From the NCBI GenBank assembly GCA_910574455.1, contig CAJSYZ010000009.1:3737040-3801039 (forward strand): a DNA stretch of 64,000 bases. The letters are read 5' to 3'. The notes beneath the pieces were generated by a model. It was given only the letters and a program-made list of their open reading frames with translations, was not told the origin of the DNA and ran no database searches. The position numbers and the translations under genes were made by a program. Positions 9,054-21,200 of this stretch are shown here, one piece after another. Source of the DNA: Trichaptum fuscoviolaceum. Lineage: Eukaryota; Basidiomycota; Agaricomycetes; Hymenochaetales; Trichaptaceae. Position 1 is the stretch's first letter. Each line of letters starts with the position of its first letter.

Positions 9054-12000
9054 GGTTAATCCGATTCAACTCAACACCATCACTATCAACGGAAACACTC
9101 GCTCTTTTCGCATACCCATCACGGTACTCATTAACGGACAACCTCACACACTCTCAGCTCTACTCGACACCGGAGCACAACTCAATTTCATCAACTCAAA
9201 ACTAGCAAACAAACTCAAACTAAAAATGCAGAAAATCGACAAACCCATACTAGTCAGTAACGCCGATGGTACACTCAACACAGAAGGCAGTGTCACCAAA
9301 CGAACTCGAATCCACATCACACACCCCCACACTCTTTCACCACATTTCTACCTCACTCATATCCCAAAGGACGACGTCATACTAGGTCTACCTTGGTTTA
9401 AACAAGCTAAACCAAAGATAGATTGGGGAAACGATGCAATCACCATAAACAAGATTACGATTTCAACCCGAATGGAACAAGAAAAACAACAGAAACTTCC
9501 ACCACCAGAAAAACTCGACATCCCAAAGGAATATATGCCCTATGCCAACATTTTCTCCGAAAAAGAAATCCAAACATATCCACCAGCACGACCTTATGAT
9601 CACAAAATCAAGACGAAACCCTCATTCATACCGAAAATCTTCAAAACCTACAATACTCCGTACCACCAAAGACCCATACTCCGCGACCTTATTAATGACC
9701 TACTCAAGAAAGGATTCATTAAACCCTCCGCATCACCGATGGCCTCACCATTATTCTTCATCAGCAAGAAAGATGGAACCCTCCGACCGATTCAGGATTA
9801 TCGATATCTAAACGAGCATACAATCCGCGATGGATTTCCGATACCGAACACCCAGACACTATTGAATCAACTCCAAGGATCCAAATACTTCACCACCCTC
9901 GATATTCGACAAGGATACCACAACATTCGAATCAAGGAAGAAGACCAATGGAAAGCCGCATTCAACTGCGAAGAAGGACACTTTCAACCAACAGTCATGT
10001 TCTTTGGCCTATGCAATTCACCCGCCACCTTTCAACGTTTCATGAATGATATACTTGCGAAGCAAATCCGCGAAAACAAGTGTATTGTTTACATGGACGA
10101 CATTATGATCCATGCCGCCACTATGCAACAACTTATCTCGAATACCCTCGAAGTTTTTGACGTCCTCAAGAAACACAAGCTATATCTCAAACCCGCCAAA
10201 TGCCGATTCCACCAGACCGAAGTCCCATTCCTAGGATACATTATCTCCGAGTCACAGATCAAGACTGACCCGACGAAGATACAAGGAATAGTTGACTGGC
10301 CGACTCCAAAGAATCTACGAGACATACGTTCATTCACAGGATTTACGAACTTCTACAGGCGATTCATTCCCCATTATGCCACCATATGCCGACCCCTCGA
10401 TCAACTAAAACGCAAAAACATACCATTCACTTGGACCGACCGACAACAACATGCTTTTCAAACACTCAAGGACTTATTCTCGAAACAACCACTTCTTATG
10501 CAACCCGACCCGAACAAGCCATTCTACCTCGAAACCGACGCTTCAGCCGTAGCTACTGGTGCAGTACTACGACAGCTTGACAAGGATAATCAATTACGAC
10601 CAATTGGATACATCTCCCAAGCACTTAATCAGACGCAACGAAACTGGCAAATATACGACAGGGAACTATTTGCTATCATCCGCGCATTACAGACATGGCG
10701 ACACTATCTATTAGGCAGCCCACATGTTATCACAGTACATTGTGATCACAAGAACCTAACCAATTGGCGACAACCACAACGATTAACCCCTCGACAAGCC
10801 CGATGGCAGAACGAACTTTCACGTTACCCCCTCCAAATCCAAGCAGTCCCCGGAAAACACATGATTCAATCCGATGCCCTTTCCCGGAGACCCGACCAAT
10901 TTAAAACGGAAGGAGAACTCAACAACGAAGTTACACTTCTACCAGAAAAGGTTTTCATTCAAGAGATGGAAATACTCGAAGCCGAAATAGAAGAACAGGA
11001 CGATGATGATCAAAACACCATTGACATTGACGAACTTCATGACAAGATTCGACTCGAAACAGGCGACATTCAGAAAGCAATGACACTCATTCAGAAAGAA
11101 CTCCCTCTCACGAAACCAAAGATGAACGACTTCTCAATCAAGGATAACCTTGTACACTTTAGGAACAAGATCTATGTTCCGAAGAACAAGGAAATCATGA
11201 GAAACATCTTACGACTTCATCATGACCTCCCTACGCGAAATCACCCAGGAATAGCAAACACGATGGAACAGATTCGACGCACCTACTACTGGCCCCGCAT
11301 GCAGCAGTTCATTTCGAAATATGTGCAAGGATGCGCAATTTGCCAACAGATGAAGATAAATCACCATCCACTTGTACCTCCGCTCAGCCCGATCATCGCA
11401 GACAAAGACACATACCCCTTTGCTACAGTCAATATTGATTTCATTACCGACCTACCGGAATCAAATGGCTATGACAGCATATGTGTTATTGTGGACCATG
11501 ATTGCACCAAGGCAATAGTACTCACCCCATGCAACAAGACGATCACCGCACTCGATACAGCTCAACTCTACATCGACAATGTCTACAAACGATTTGGATT
11601 ACCCAGGAAAATAATCTCAGATCGTGGACCCCAATTTGCATCAACACTATTCAGACAGCTGTGCCGCTTACTGCACATCAAGCAGGCAATGTCTACAGCC
11701 TACCACCCACAAACCGATGGACAAGCCGAACGAACGAACCAGGAGATCGAAGCATACTTCCGAATTTACGCAGCAAACCACCCCCAACATTGGTCACGAT
11801 ACATACCAATGATGGAATTCACTCACAACAATCGCAAGCATTCCACCACAGAGCAGACCCCTTTCCGATTACTCATGGGATACGACCCAACATCATTCCC
11901 TACGGAAAAATCCGAGATCGACAGTAACATCCCCACACTCCAAACTCGCTTAATCAAGATATTGGAACTCCGAACCGAAGCCGAAGCAGCTCTAACTCTC

Positions 12001-12473
12001 GCACAAGAATTCCAGCGTGAGACACAGGAATCACACTTCCAGCCCTTGGAAGAAGGACAAAGTGTATGGTTAGAAGCCAGGAACCTCAGACGCACCGGAC
12101 TACCCTCGAAATTCCAATCTAACGAGAAGGACCCTTTACGATCATCAAGAAGCTCAGGGACAATGTCTATCGACTTAATCTTCCAGAGCATTGGAAAATA
12201 CATCCAGTATTTCATGCTTCTCTTCTCACTCCACACAAGGAAACGGACGAACATGGACCATCTTACACACGACCGCCACCTGACCTTATTGAAGGAGAAG
12301 AAGAATTTGAAGTCGAAGCGATACTCAATCACCGAGGACCACCAAGGAAACGCGAATATCTCGTCAAATGGCTAGGATACCCGACATCAGAGAACCAATG
12401 GATATCGGAACAATCACTGGAGAATACTCAGGAACTTCTATCGGAATACAAGAAGGCACACCGGATCAAATGA
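9037..12473 (+). CDS. pol: Pol polyprotein with chromodomain (element 1; one frameshift)
   Basis: The -1 frame after gag encodes, in order, an aspartic protease (ALLDTGAQLNFI), reverse transcriptase (FTTLDIRQGYHN, active site YMDD at about 10090), RNase H (YLETDASAVATGAVL), the integrase H2C2 finger (RNHPGIANT, YYWPRMQQF, CAICQQ), and the integrase core with its three acidic residues (NIDFITDL, SDRGPQF, TDGQAERTNQE). Near 12124 one base appears to be missing: the GPY/F-like region and chromodomain continue in another frame from 12126 (EGPFTIIKKL, KIHPVFHASLL, FEVEAIL, REYLVKWLGYP) to the TGA at 12471-12473. The chromodomain places it among chromoviruses, which target chromatin. As read, the polyprotein stops at 12375 without the chromodomain. 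Confidence 0.92.
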
Positions 12474-15043
12474 CCTTCCGGTCATCTGTCCAATTACCCC
12501 ATCCGGAACAAGTACACTACGCCATCTGTCAAAATCCTCCGAAACTCCGAGTGTAATCTCAACTACCACCCGGAATCTAGACAACACCAGAAGTATTTCA
12601 TCAAACCCAGAAGCTCCCCTACCCACCAGGCCATGATCAAACCAGCCGATCTCGCTAACGTTTGTGCATACATCCTCTCACTTGACATCCGCCCTGAAGT
12701 CAAGGATCTTGCGGAACTACTCCTTATCGAAGCATTCAAACGCATTGACCAAGGCCCAGGACCCTATCAGCCTTTCAACCAACGCTTCGTGTTCTCACAC
12801 GCATATCAAAGAGACACCCCAGAAATTTCAGTACGATATGGGCCGCACAATCAGTTCATTATCACGTCAACACCGCAATACCAACCACCGCCGCCCTACT
12901 CCGATACCATCTCCACAACCCCTTCGTAATGACCCTCCCCCTCCCACAGAAATAAGCAAAGAACAAATTCTTAACGACCTTCGCACACTAGCAGCAGAAA
13001 CTCCGACCAACCGTCAACCCACACTCATTTTCCACCTATTCAATTTCATTCATCAACAAGAAGAACCCAACACTCCACCGCTCAATCACCTCATCAATTT
13101 CATCGATACTCTTCTTACCCATGCGACTCCACTACACCAGGCACACCTTTCGATAGGACTCTATATACTAATTCAAATGGTCAAGTCAAACGACCTCGAA
13201 GGATCTGTACAACTTCCAAACGGATTTAGATTCATTCACAGGCAACCGGCACCCGCTCGAACTTCTAGCTCCAACAGTTCCACATCCCCTCCGCCCTTGG
13301 AACCCTTTTCTCCTGCATATAGCCCGACCACCTCCACGGAATCCCTGACCAGTCACACCACAGACAACCCCGATTCTGACAAAGAGAATATCCCCACTCG
13401 ACATGCCATTCAACTTCGACACCCCCAATCCGACATTCGAAGTCCCTCCCTTTGACGCCGAGGAGCACCTCGCCGCCACTGACCCCGGACCCTTACTACC
13501 AGTTGAGGATATTGATCCCCTCTGGGTAACAGGCTGGGGCAATCACGCAAACGACTGGCACAATGGCATATGGCACCCGCAAACTGACACCCGTCCACCC
13601 CGAGAACGAATACCCCTCTCCCCCTCCCTCTCCTACACTTCCCCCTTTGAGTCCTCTCGACCTTGTCCGAGAGTATATCTTCGACCCGGCCCACACTGAT
13701 CTTGTCAACATCCGCCGTCTCAAGACTCTCAACCCCCACCCCCAGCTCACCACTCTAGTCCTCCGCCGCACCTTCTTCACCCCCGAATACGCTGTCCCAA
13801 TTCTTCAAGCCCTCCACATCCTCCTCGAGCTCCCTTACGTCCCCTGGATAGGCCGCCGCATCCGCCACGCAGGAACAGCGCAGCAACACTTTGTGGCGTA
13901 CGACGAAGATCCGATCTGCATATGCAAGTGTTGCAGGTACTGCCCGGTTCACTAGAACTAGTCCCCATGCCCTTTACTCGCAACACCCGGCACGGACTCT
14001 CTGGTCGCCTCTATTACACTTCGACACAGAAACGAGTGCACCCGAACCGACAGAGATACAGAGAAGGCCTCCTCCTCCCCCCTCTATGCGACCAACTCCT
14101 CCCCGGACTCCCCTTCATCCAGACCTCGCAGACCCGTCGACAGTGTGCAGCTGCTCTCCTCCACAACGGCAAACTTCGCGACCTCACCAAGAACACCAGC
14201 ATCAGTCCACTCCCGCACATCGTCTACACTACGCAACAGATGTATGGCCACTTGTGCAAGATGCTTGATATCTTGGAGAACAACCGACTCAGGAAGCAGA
14301 AGATTGATTCTTATGAGTATCAGGAGCTAGTACGTCGCATGAATCAAGTTCTTATTACTCAACTCGAGAACCAGTTCACCGAGTACGAATTCGAGCGCCT
14401 CCTCTCATCGGAAATCAAAGATGGACAGGTACACTTACCAGACGACCCGGAACCACAGCCTATGACGACTCCCTCCCCTCTCGAGCTACCCCCACTGGCT
14501 GCGCCCAATGCATACCAGGAGCAAGCGCATGTGCCGATCTTCGACCTCGATCGACTCAGCAATTTCGAATCTGCTCCGCCACTGCCCAGCCCTCGTCAAC
14601 AGCTCCACTTACCGACAGAGGAAGAACTTCAGGCGATCAATCAGCAAGCCCAGGACGTTCCCCTTCCTGAACTACCTCACATGACTCCGCCCAACGTCGT
14701 TATCCAACCATCTTCGCCAGTTTATGTGGTCAACACTCCCCGACCCGAGGACTTCACTTCGCCCGAGACATATGCCCCCATCGACTGGACTAATCCACAG
14801 TCTGTTTCTTTATATCATACCTTCCTTAATAACTTTAATTTTTCGCAGACGATTTCATCCAATGTACCCAGCGCTTGAACCTTTATTGGTCTTAACTTGA
14901 CCCTATAGCGACTGATATTTATCTCTCTCTTACGCTTTTACTTATTGATCTTAACTTGATCCTATAGCGTTGTACCTTTCTTTGAAATTCTCGCATTCGC
15001 ATTCTTATGCTACTACGGAATTTCAATCTTAGTGACAGGGTAT
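12474..15043 (+). CDS. retrotransposon 1 extra 3' open frames, unknown function
   Basis: Between the chromodomain and the 3' LTR lie several open frames with coding character in different phases: 12633-12929 (ADLANVCAYILSLDIRPEV), part of 12900-13455 (LIFHLFNFIHQQEEPN), 13403-13570 (DIDPLWVTGWGNHANDW), 13590-13955 (LVREYIFDPAHTDLVNI) and 13922-14878 (318 codons; QQMYGHLCKMLDILENN, then Pro-rich). They look like one or two long genes broken by indels. I recognise no known domain and no clear signal peptide or fusion-protein features, so I do not call it env. The 3' end before the LTR is AT-rich with a weak purine tract (AGTGACAGGG). Confidence 0.5.
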
Positions 15044-15593
15044 TGTTACGCATCAAAGCTGCTTACCCTTGTTTACACATTGTTTATGTTCCCCCTCATC
15101 TTTTTCTCTCACCCTTTCTACCTGCATGTGCGTACACACATTGCATCATTCTTTCATCATTGACTCCACACTCCGATGGCTCCACTTGCTCCACCTTCAC
15201 TCCGAGAGCCCCAGGACCTTCCACTCCGATGATACATCATTCTACTCCACTCTACTCCACCTATGCTCCGATCTGACATCATCCTCCATTAATTAGAGCC
15301 ACTATGACGGACTCACTCCACTTCTGACCCGCGATGATGTAGCTTCATTCCTTGCTCCACTCTATTGTTCTCTGTAGTATATAAGGCCATGTACATAGCG
15401 CCCCAGGATGACACTTAAGTCAATCCTCCTATAGTCTTTTACAATCACGTACCAAAGACTCTGTTCACCCACGACTTCCGGTATAGAGACCCTCACAAAG
15501 CGGACCCTCTATACTGTACTTGCTACTTCACCCAACAACGCTTTGGTCACTTATCATTTCCGTGATAAGTCCATCGAAGCCGTGAACGTAACA
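15044..15593 (+). repeat. 3' LTR of retrotransposon 1
   Basis: It matches the 5' LTR in length (550 bp) and, as far as read, in every base. The TCCAG duplication follows at 15594-15598. Confidence 0.95.
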
Positions 15594-16126
15594 TCCAGGC
15601 ATGAGACCAAGACCACCAAGACGAGCACCCACACCAAGAGCACCTTTACGGCCGAAATCGACAGTGACAAGACCGTGCGGGTAGCGCCTGACGGTTGCTG
15701 CGATAGCCTGGTTCCACGTCGAGTGAAAGATGGCTAAGCTGAGGTCGTCCATGCGTGCAGAATATGGGTCCGCCTTCGTTTGCGCACGGAAGACCGGCGA
15801 GTCGAGGACAATGTAAGTGATGTTGTCGAGTACGTGCGTCTCGGCCTCAATGAGGTAAGGCTCACCGAAGATAATGACTTCGATAGGTTCTGCAAGTTCA
15901 CCAGGGTGGTACTCAATATCCTTCACCTTTGGCACAACCCAGATCAGGTCGACGTCCGACATGGCCTTGCCTATCGACGAACTCATCACACCAAGACCTC
16001 CGATCTTGTCCTTCATCTTCCAATCAATATGCTCGTACTCCAAACTCGCAATGAGCACCGTCCTCCGCTTATTCTTGTCTTCAGGCCAGCCGGTGATATG
16101 GCCTGTATACACGTGTCCATGGCTCG
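15594..16126 (-). pseudogene. alpha-1,3-glucan synthase pseudogene, middle segment (2 of 3)
   Basis: The minus strand encodes the start of the GT5 synthase domain: RRTVLIASLEYEHIDW, KIGGLGVMSS (ADP/UDP-glucose binding loop), DLIWVVPKVKDIEY, VLDNITYIVLDSPVFRA and SAIFHSTWNQAIAATVRRYP. The frame then jumps to HGLVTVDFGRKGALGVGARL, which in AGS proteins lies some 300 residues later. An internal in-frame deletion has therefore removed the centre of the catalytic domain, including the NDYHG region. It joins segment 1 across element 2 (TSD GCTCG) and segment 3 across element 1 (TSD TCCAG). Confidence 0.9.
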
Positions 16127-16944
16127 TGTCGAGATCCCGGGCTCCTTTTCTCATTTCCCGCACTTTCCCGCCAAGGATCCCGACATGAGCAGACAATCCC
16201 GCGGGGAGAATCCCGCCATTGGATTCCCCGCGCGAAACCTCATTCCCGAATCGCACGATCCCATGCTCACGTGACTTATCCCGCACCACCGTCCCGGCAA
16301 CCATGCACGCATACACACACTCATTTACGACGACCCGCCACGGCACACGTACATTCACTTATCAACATACGCTCATTAATCCGTTAGTACCTCAAGGTGA
16401 CGACCTGCAACAGTCTGGCATACCTAGTCTGGCTAGTCGCGGCCCCGGACCGGACGCTGACGTCCACGGACAGGCCGTAGCCATCTGGAGAGACGGGATA
16501 GACATGCCAAGCAGTGCGGTCGTAGCATGTATCGTTTGTAGTAGATAGGTGCGCATTGCGCAAGGACACTTAGCGTAGATTAACTATACAGTCTTTACGA
16601 AGTAGATAAATAGCTGTAGGCATCGTAAGGAGCACCCCACTTTTGACCTCTTGTGGAGTGCTTCCTTAGGTGCGATCTCTCTCTTTTCTCCTGTGTAGTT
16701 AGTTGCGCAATACTTACTTGTGGAGTGCTTCCTTAGGGATCCGCTTACTTGACGTTCAAAGCAGTGAAGAGTCCTAGCTGGCCTTGAGAATCCCGCGACG
16801 CGCCTGGATAGAATCCCGCGCGTTTCCCGCCTGAATTCCCACGCTCGTTCCCAGTCGCGAATCCAGATTCCCGAACGCGGGTTCTTGTCGCGAATTCCAG
16901 TTTCCCAAAACTGTTTCCCGCTACAATTCCCGACGGTCGTAACA
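16127..16944 (+). repeat. 5' LTR of retrotransposon 2
   Basis: The LTR is rich in ATTCCCG/TTCCCGC motifs towards both ends. AGATAAATA at about 16604-16612 is a plausible TATA element 30 bp before the self-priming match at 16639. Confidence 0.95.
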
Positions 16945-16946
16945 TT

Positions 16947-16957
16947 AGGTCAAAAGT
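16947..16957 (+). promoter_or_regulatory. self-priming primer-binding site (element 2)
   Basis: AGGTCAAAAGT, two bases after the LTR, is the perfect reverse complement of ACTTTTGACCT at 16639-16649 in the LTR, again the 11-nt Tf1-type arrangement. Confidence 0.8.
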
Positions 16958-17033
16958 CCTGGCTCACCGCCGCTCGGACTCGACACCCTCACGCTCTTTA
17001 CTTCTACCCCCGCACCCGTACCGCCGACCCGCG

Positions 17034-18242
17034 ATGTCGTCCCACCAGGAATGGGGAGGACTCGCAGACACCTTCGCTTTCCCGTCCCCTAGCTCCTCGA
17101 TGGAGGAAGACAAACTCCAGCCCATCCTTGATCGCCTCGACACCCTCGAAAAGCGCTACTCCAAGCTAGTCAACGAACACAATCAGGTCCAGAACACAGT
17201 CGCCCAGCTCAAGCACGCCAACCGGGCGTTAGAAGCCCAAATCGCGAGTCAGCCCGCCTCCCCGTCTGGGGGCGGAGCAGGGCTCAAGATGAAGCTTCCC
17301 GACACCTTCGAAGGCGAACGAGCCAAGCTGGACAACTGGATTCACCAGATTAAGCTCTACCTGTTCGGACAACATCCGGGACTAGACGAAACCCGCAAGG
17401 TCGCATTTGCTCTGATGCTACTGCGGGGGCCGGCGCAAGACTGGGCACGACCCATTCTAGATCGACTCCAGGACATCCCGACACCGCCAGAAGCCGCCAG
17501 CCTGGAGGCCCTGTTCGCCGCCCTTCGCGCCTCTTACGGGGAAATCGATGCAGACAAAGCCGCAGCCGACAAGCTGATGCGCCTACGCCAGACAGGAACG
17601 GTCGCCGAGTTTGCGTCGCAATTCCGTGCCCTCCAAGCCCTCACCGGGTGGCCCAAGGACGCAACGACGGATGTCATCTACCTCGACATGTTCCGGAAGG
17701 GACTCAAAGACCAGGTTCGCCAGCACATCGCCAGCACAGAGGCGAAGGATATGAAATTCGATGCCTACGTCAACTGGGTTTCCGAGACGGACGAGAAGCT
17801 AAGGCTCGCACACGCCTATGGACCAGTATCAAAGCCAGCGGCTACGCCCCGAAGCAATCCCGGCACCACTAGTTCAGCTCCGCGTACGATCCCGACTGCG
17901 GGCGCAAGCTCGACGAAGGATCCCAACGCAATGGAGATTGACAGGGTGCGCCGGGAGCGCAGGAGTAAGGGACTATGCTACTACTGCGGAGAGAAAGACC
18001 ATTTGGTGAGCGATTGCCCAACGCGACCGCCATCCCGAAACCTAAAGGCTACGAAATCCACGTCCCCGTCGAGCCCATCGCCCCCCGCGCTCCAGTCGTT
18101 CGAAGAAACGCTCAAACGTATGGCGGAACAATACGTCCAGAATGTGCAGCAGTCCGTGCTACAGAACGCATTCGCCGCCATGACGCCCGCCGCCAAGAAC
18201 GTTCACAATCCCGAAGCCCCGCCCCCAGCGGATTTTCAGTAG
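17034..18242 (+). CDS. gag: Gag (retrotransposon 2)
   Basis: 402 codons from the ATG. An N-terminal coiled coil (LDRLDTLEKRYSKLV onward) is followed by the capsid domain (LDNWIHQIKLYLFGQ, LRGPAQDWARP, FASQFRALQALTGW) and an intact CCHC knuckle (CYYCGEKDHLVSDC). It ends at TAG 18240-18242 just past a slippery site. The frame is clean, unlike the longer relics around it. Confidence 0.92.
   Translation: MSSHQEWGGLADTFAFPSPSSSMEEDKLQPILDRLDTLEKRYSKLVNEHNQVQNTVAQLKHANRALEAQIASQPASPSGGGAGLKMKLPDTFEGERAKLDNWIHQIKLYLFGQHPGLDETRKVAFALMLLRGPAQDWARPILDRLQDIPTPPEAASLEALFAALRASYGEIDADKAAADKLMRLRQTGTVAEFASQFRALQALTGWPKDATTDVIYLDMFRKGLKDQVRQHIASTEAKDMKFDAYVNWVSETDEKLRLAHAYGPVSKPAATPRSNPGTTSSAPRTIPTAGASSTKDPNAMEIDRVRRERRSKGLCYYCGEKDHLVSDCPTRPPSRNLKATKSTSPSSPSPPALQSFEETLKRMAEQYVQNVQQSVLQNAFAAMTPAAKNVHNPEAPPPADFQ
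18230..18242 (+). promoter_or_regulatory. -1 ribosomal frameshift site (gag-pol, element 2)
   Basis: G_GAT_TTT at 18230-18236 in the gag frame lies two codons before the TAG. A GGAUUU-type heptamer is a known -1 slippery sequence in retroviruses. Pol lies in the -1 frame, with overlapping open sequence from 17975. Confidence 0.65.
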
Positions 18243-21200
18243 GGTCGTATTGCTCAGTCGCGCCCTATACGACCCAACCGCCCTTGTGGCCGAAGAACTC
18301 TCTTAATAATGGTCCCTTGTATTTAACCATCTCTACAATAGACCGTCATCTTCGACGACATTTGAAGTTCCCGGTACAGGTTAGCGACGGAAAAACGGAT
18401 GCCTTAGCCACAGTAATGTTAGACAGCGGTGCGTCGGGAACTTTCATAAATTCCCGCTACGTCTCGCGACACGGACTCCAGACCCGGGACTTGGTAATCC
18501 CGATACTTTTGCGCAACGCGGACAATTCCCCGAACGCGATTGGACGCATCACCAAGGAAGTAGTCCTCAACGTCGAGATGAAGGGACACTTAGAACAGTT
18601 GACCATGGCCGTCGCGGATATTGGCGACGACGATATTATCATGGGGATCAACTGGTTGCGGCACCATAACCCAACCATTGACTGGACCAACGATGTGGTC
18701 GATCTCAACCGCTGCCCGCCCCAGTGTGACAACCAGCAACGCCTGGTCCCGCTTCCCCGCCTCGCCATAGCAGAAGAAGTCGAGACCCCCTGGGGGCCCG
18801 ACAGGACCCAGGCCAAATGGGAAGCTGTCCCACCGGGATTTCGGTACTCAGAAAAATATTGGGACCAGTACCACGACGCCGAATCCTACTTCGTCACGAC
18901 GGACGACCATTTCGCGTACAAAATTGCCGCCTCGTACACCCACTCCCAGGCCATCGCTGAGAAGTCTGCGGTGAAGGAAGGCGAGAAAACCTTCGAAGAA
19001 CTAGTTCCCCCCGAATTCCGTGAGTTTGCCGACGTTTTCTCGAAAGTTGAATCCGAAAGGCTTCCACTGCGCAAGCCGTATGACCACGCCATAGATTTAG
19101 AACCCGGGAAGGTTCCCCCGTACAGCAAAATCTATCCCTTGGCCCCAGCCGAACGCGATGCCCTTCGCGAATTCGTTGACGAAAACCTGCGCAAGGGGTA
19201 CATACAACCTTCGAAATCCCCTGCAGCGGCTCCCGTCTTCTTTATCAAGAAAAAGGATGGAACCTTGCGCATGGTAGTCGATTACCGACGACTGAACGAC
19301 ATCACGGTCAAGAATCGATACCTGCTTCCCCTCACGATGGAACTCGTAGACGCGCTGCAAAAGGCGAAGGTTTTCACGACTCTAGATTTACGATGGGGCT
19401 ACCACAATGTGCGACTGAAGCAAGGCGACGAGTGGAAGGCTGCATTTCGGACTCAGGCAGGACATTTCGAACCAACGGTGATGACATTCGGGCTCACGAA
19501 TGCCCCGGCGACCTTCCAGCACATGATGAACGATATCTTCAAAGACCTCATTGGAGTATACGTGATCATCTATCTTGACGACCTGCTAATCTTTTCCGAA
19601 GATGAATCGCAGCACGATGAACACGTACGGGAAGTCCTTAAACGGCTACGCGAAAACGACTTGTTCTGCAAACCCGAAAAGTGCAAATTCAAACAGACTT
19701 CCGTCGAGTATCTCGGGATGATTATTTCGCAGGGAAAGGTGGCGATGGATCCCGCCAAGGTACAGGCGGTCCTCGACTGGCCTACCCCGAAAAAGGTGAA
19801 AGACATTCAAGCCTTCCTCGGGTTCGCGAATTTCTATCGACGCTTCATTCGGGATTTCTCGCACATCGTCAAACCGCTCACGACGCTGCTGAAGAAGGAC
19901 GTTCGCTGGGCCTGGACAGAAAACCAGCAGTTCGCTTTCGACTATCTCAAGCGCATGTTCACGACCGCCCCCGTCCTGATGATGCCAGACATGTCGCGAC
20001 AATTCATCGTGGAATGCGACGCCTCTGATTTCGCGACCGGCGCGGTCTTGTCCCAGGAAGGCAACGACGGGCTGATACATCCGGTCGCCTTTTTCTCGAA
20101 ATCCCTCAACGATGCGGAACGCAACTACGAGATTTATGACAAGGAGCTACTCGCGATTATTAGAGCTCTTGACGAGTGGCGACATTATCTCGAAGGTGCG
20201 AGTCATAAACTCGATATCGTGTCTGACCACAAGAATCTGCTATATTTCTCTGAATCCCGAACGCTGACGCGACGCCAAGCCCGGTGGAGTCTGTTCCTCA
20301 CTCGCTTCGACTTTACGATTCGCCATCGCCCAGGGCGACTCGGGGGCAAACCCGACGCCATGTCACGACGCGTCGATCTTCAACCCGAAGGCGAAGACAA
20401 CACGGGACGGACCCTCTTGACCCCCGAAATGTTTCGACTAAAGGCAATTCGTCGGGGAATGACACAGGTACACGGGGATCAGGCCCTCCTACGACGCATT
20501 CGTAAGTCAGATCAGTATGAAGACGAACTGGTGGATGCAATCGAGTTGGTCAAGTCCAAGGCGCCCCGAGTCCTGACCAAGGAACTTGAGGACTGGAGCA
20601 CCGAAGAAGGCCTCATCCTGTACCAGGGTAAGGTTTACGTCCCGAAAGACGAGACCATTCGCCGGGATGTGGTGAAGACCTACCACAATAGTCTCCCCGC
20701 CGGACATCCTGGACGTTGGAAAACGTTTGAGATGGTAAGCCGCAACTACTGGTGGCCCGGGATGTCTAACTTCGTAGAACGATACGTTTCGGGATGCGAT
20801 ACTTGCGCACGCACGAAGAACCGATCCCAACGCCCGGTAGGACTCCTGCAACCGAACGAAATCCCGCAGGGCCCCTGGCAGGCGATTTCGTGCGATTTCA
20901 TCACCCAGCTCCCCCGATCCGAGGATTACGACGCAATTTTCGTGGTGGTCGACCGTCTCACCAAGCAAGCACATTTTATCCCGACCACGTCTGACGTCGA
21001 TGCACCGGAAACTGCAGAACTCTTCCTGCAACACGTCTGGAAGTTGCACGGAACCCCCCGCCAGATTATATCCGACCGAGGACCACAGTTTGTCGCACAG
21101 TTCATGAAAGCCCTTTTTTCCCGACTCGGTATCAAGGGTACCACGTCGACGGCGTATCACCCGCAGACGGATGGGCAAACCGAAAGGGTAAACCAAGAGC

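Larger units (their letters stand above)
4648..15593 (+). mobile_element. Ty3/gypsy chromodomain retrotransposon 1, full length, 10,946 bp
   Basis: Two 550-bp LTRs (4648-5197 and 15044-15593) appear identical by eye, start TGTTAC and end GTAACA, and are flanked by TCCAG. Inside, in order, are unusual 5' open frames, gag, protease-RT-RNase H-integrase-chromodomain pol, and about 2.4 kb of extra 3' frames. Identical LTRs indicate recent insertion into the AGS pseudogene. At 10.9 kb it is much longer than element 2 because of the extra 5' and 3' frames. It carries three or more apparent defects: a single-base frameshift before the chromodomain, no ATG for the first frame, and a damaged zinc knuckle. 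Confidence 0.95.

Noticed and set aside
12633..14878. An env gene in retrotransposon 1
   Set aside because: The position fits, but no signal peptide, fusion-like or C-terminal membrane helix is visible in any of the frames.
15528..16358. A real 276-codon minus-strand gene
   Set aside because: Its ends lie in retrotransposon LTRs; only the central part is AGS sequence and the start is an artefact.
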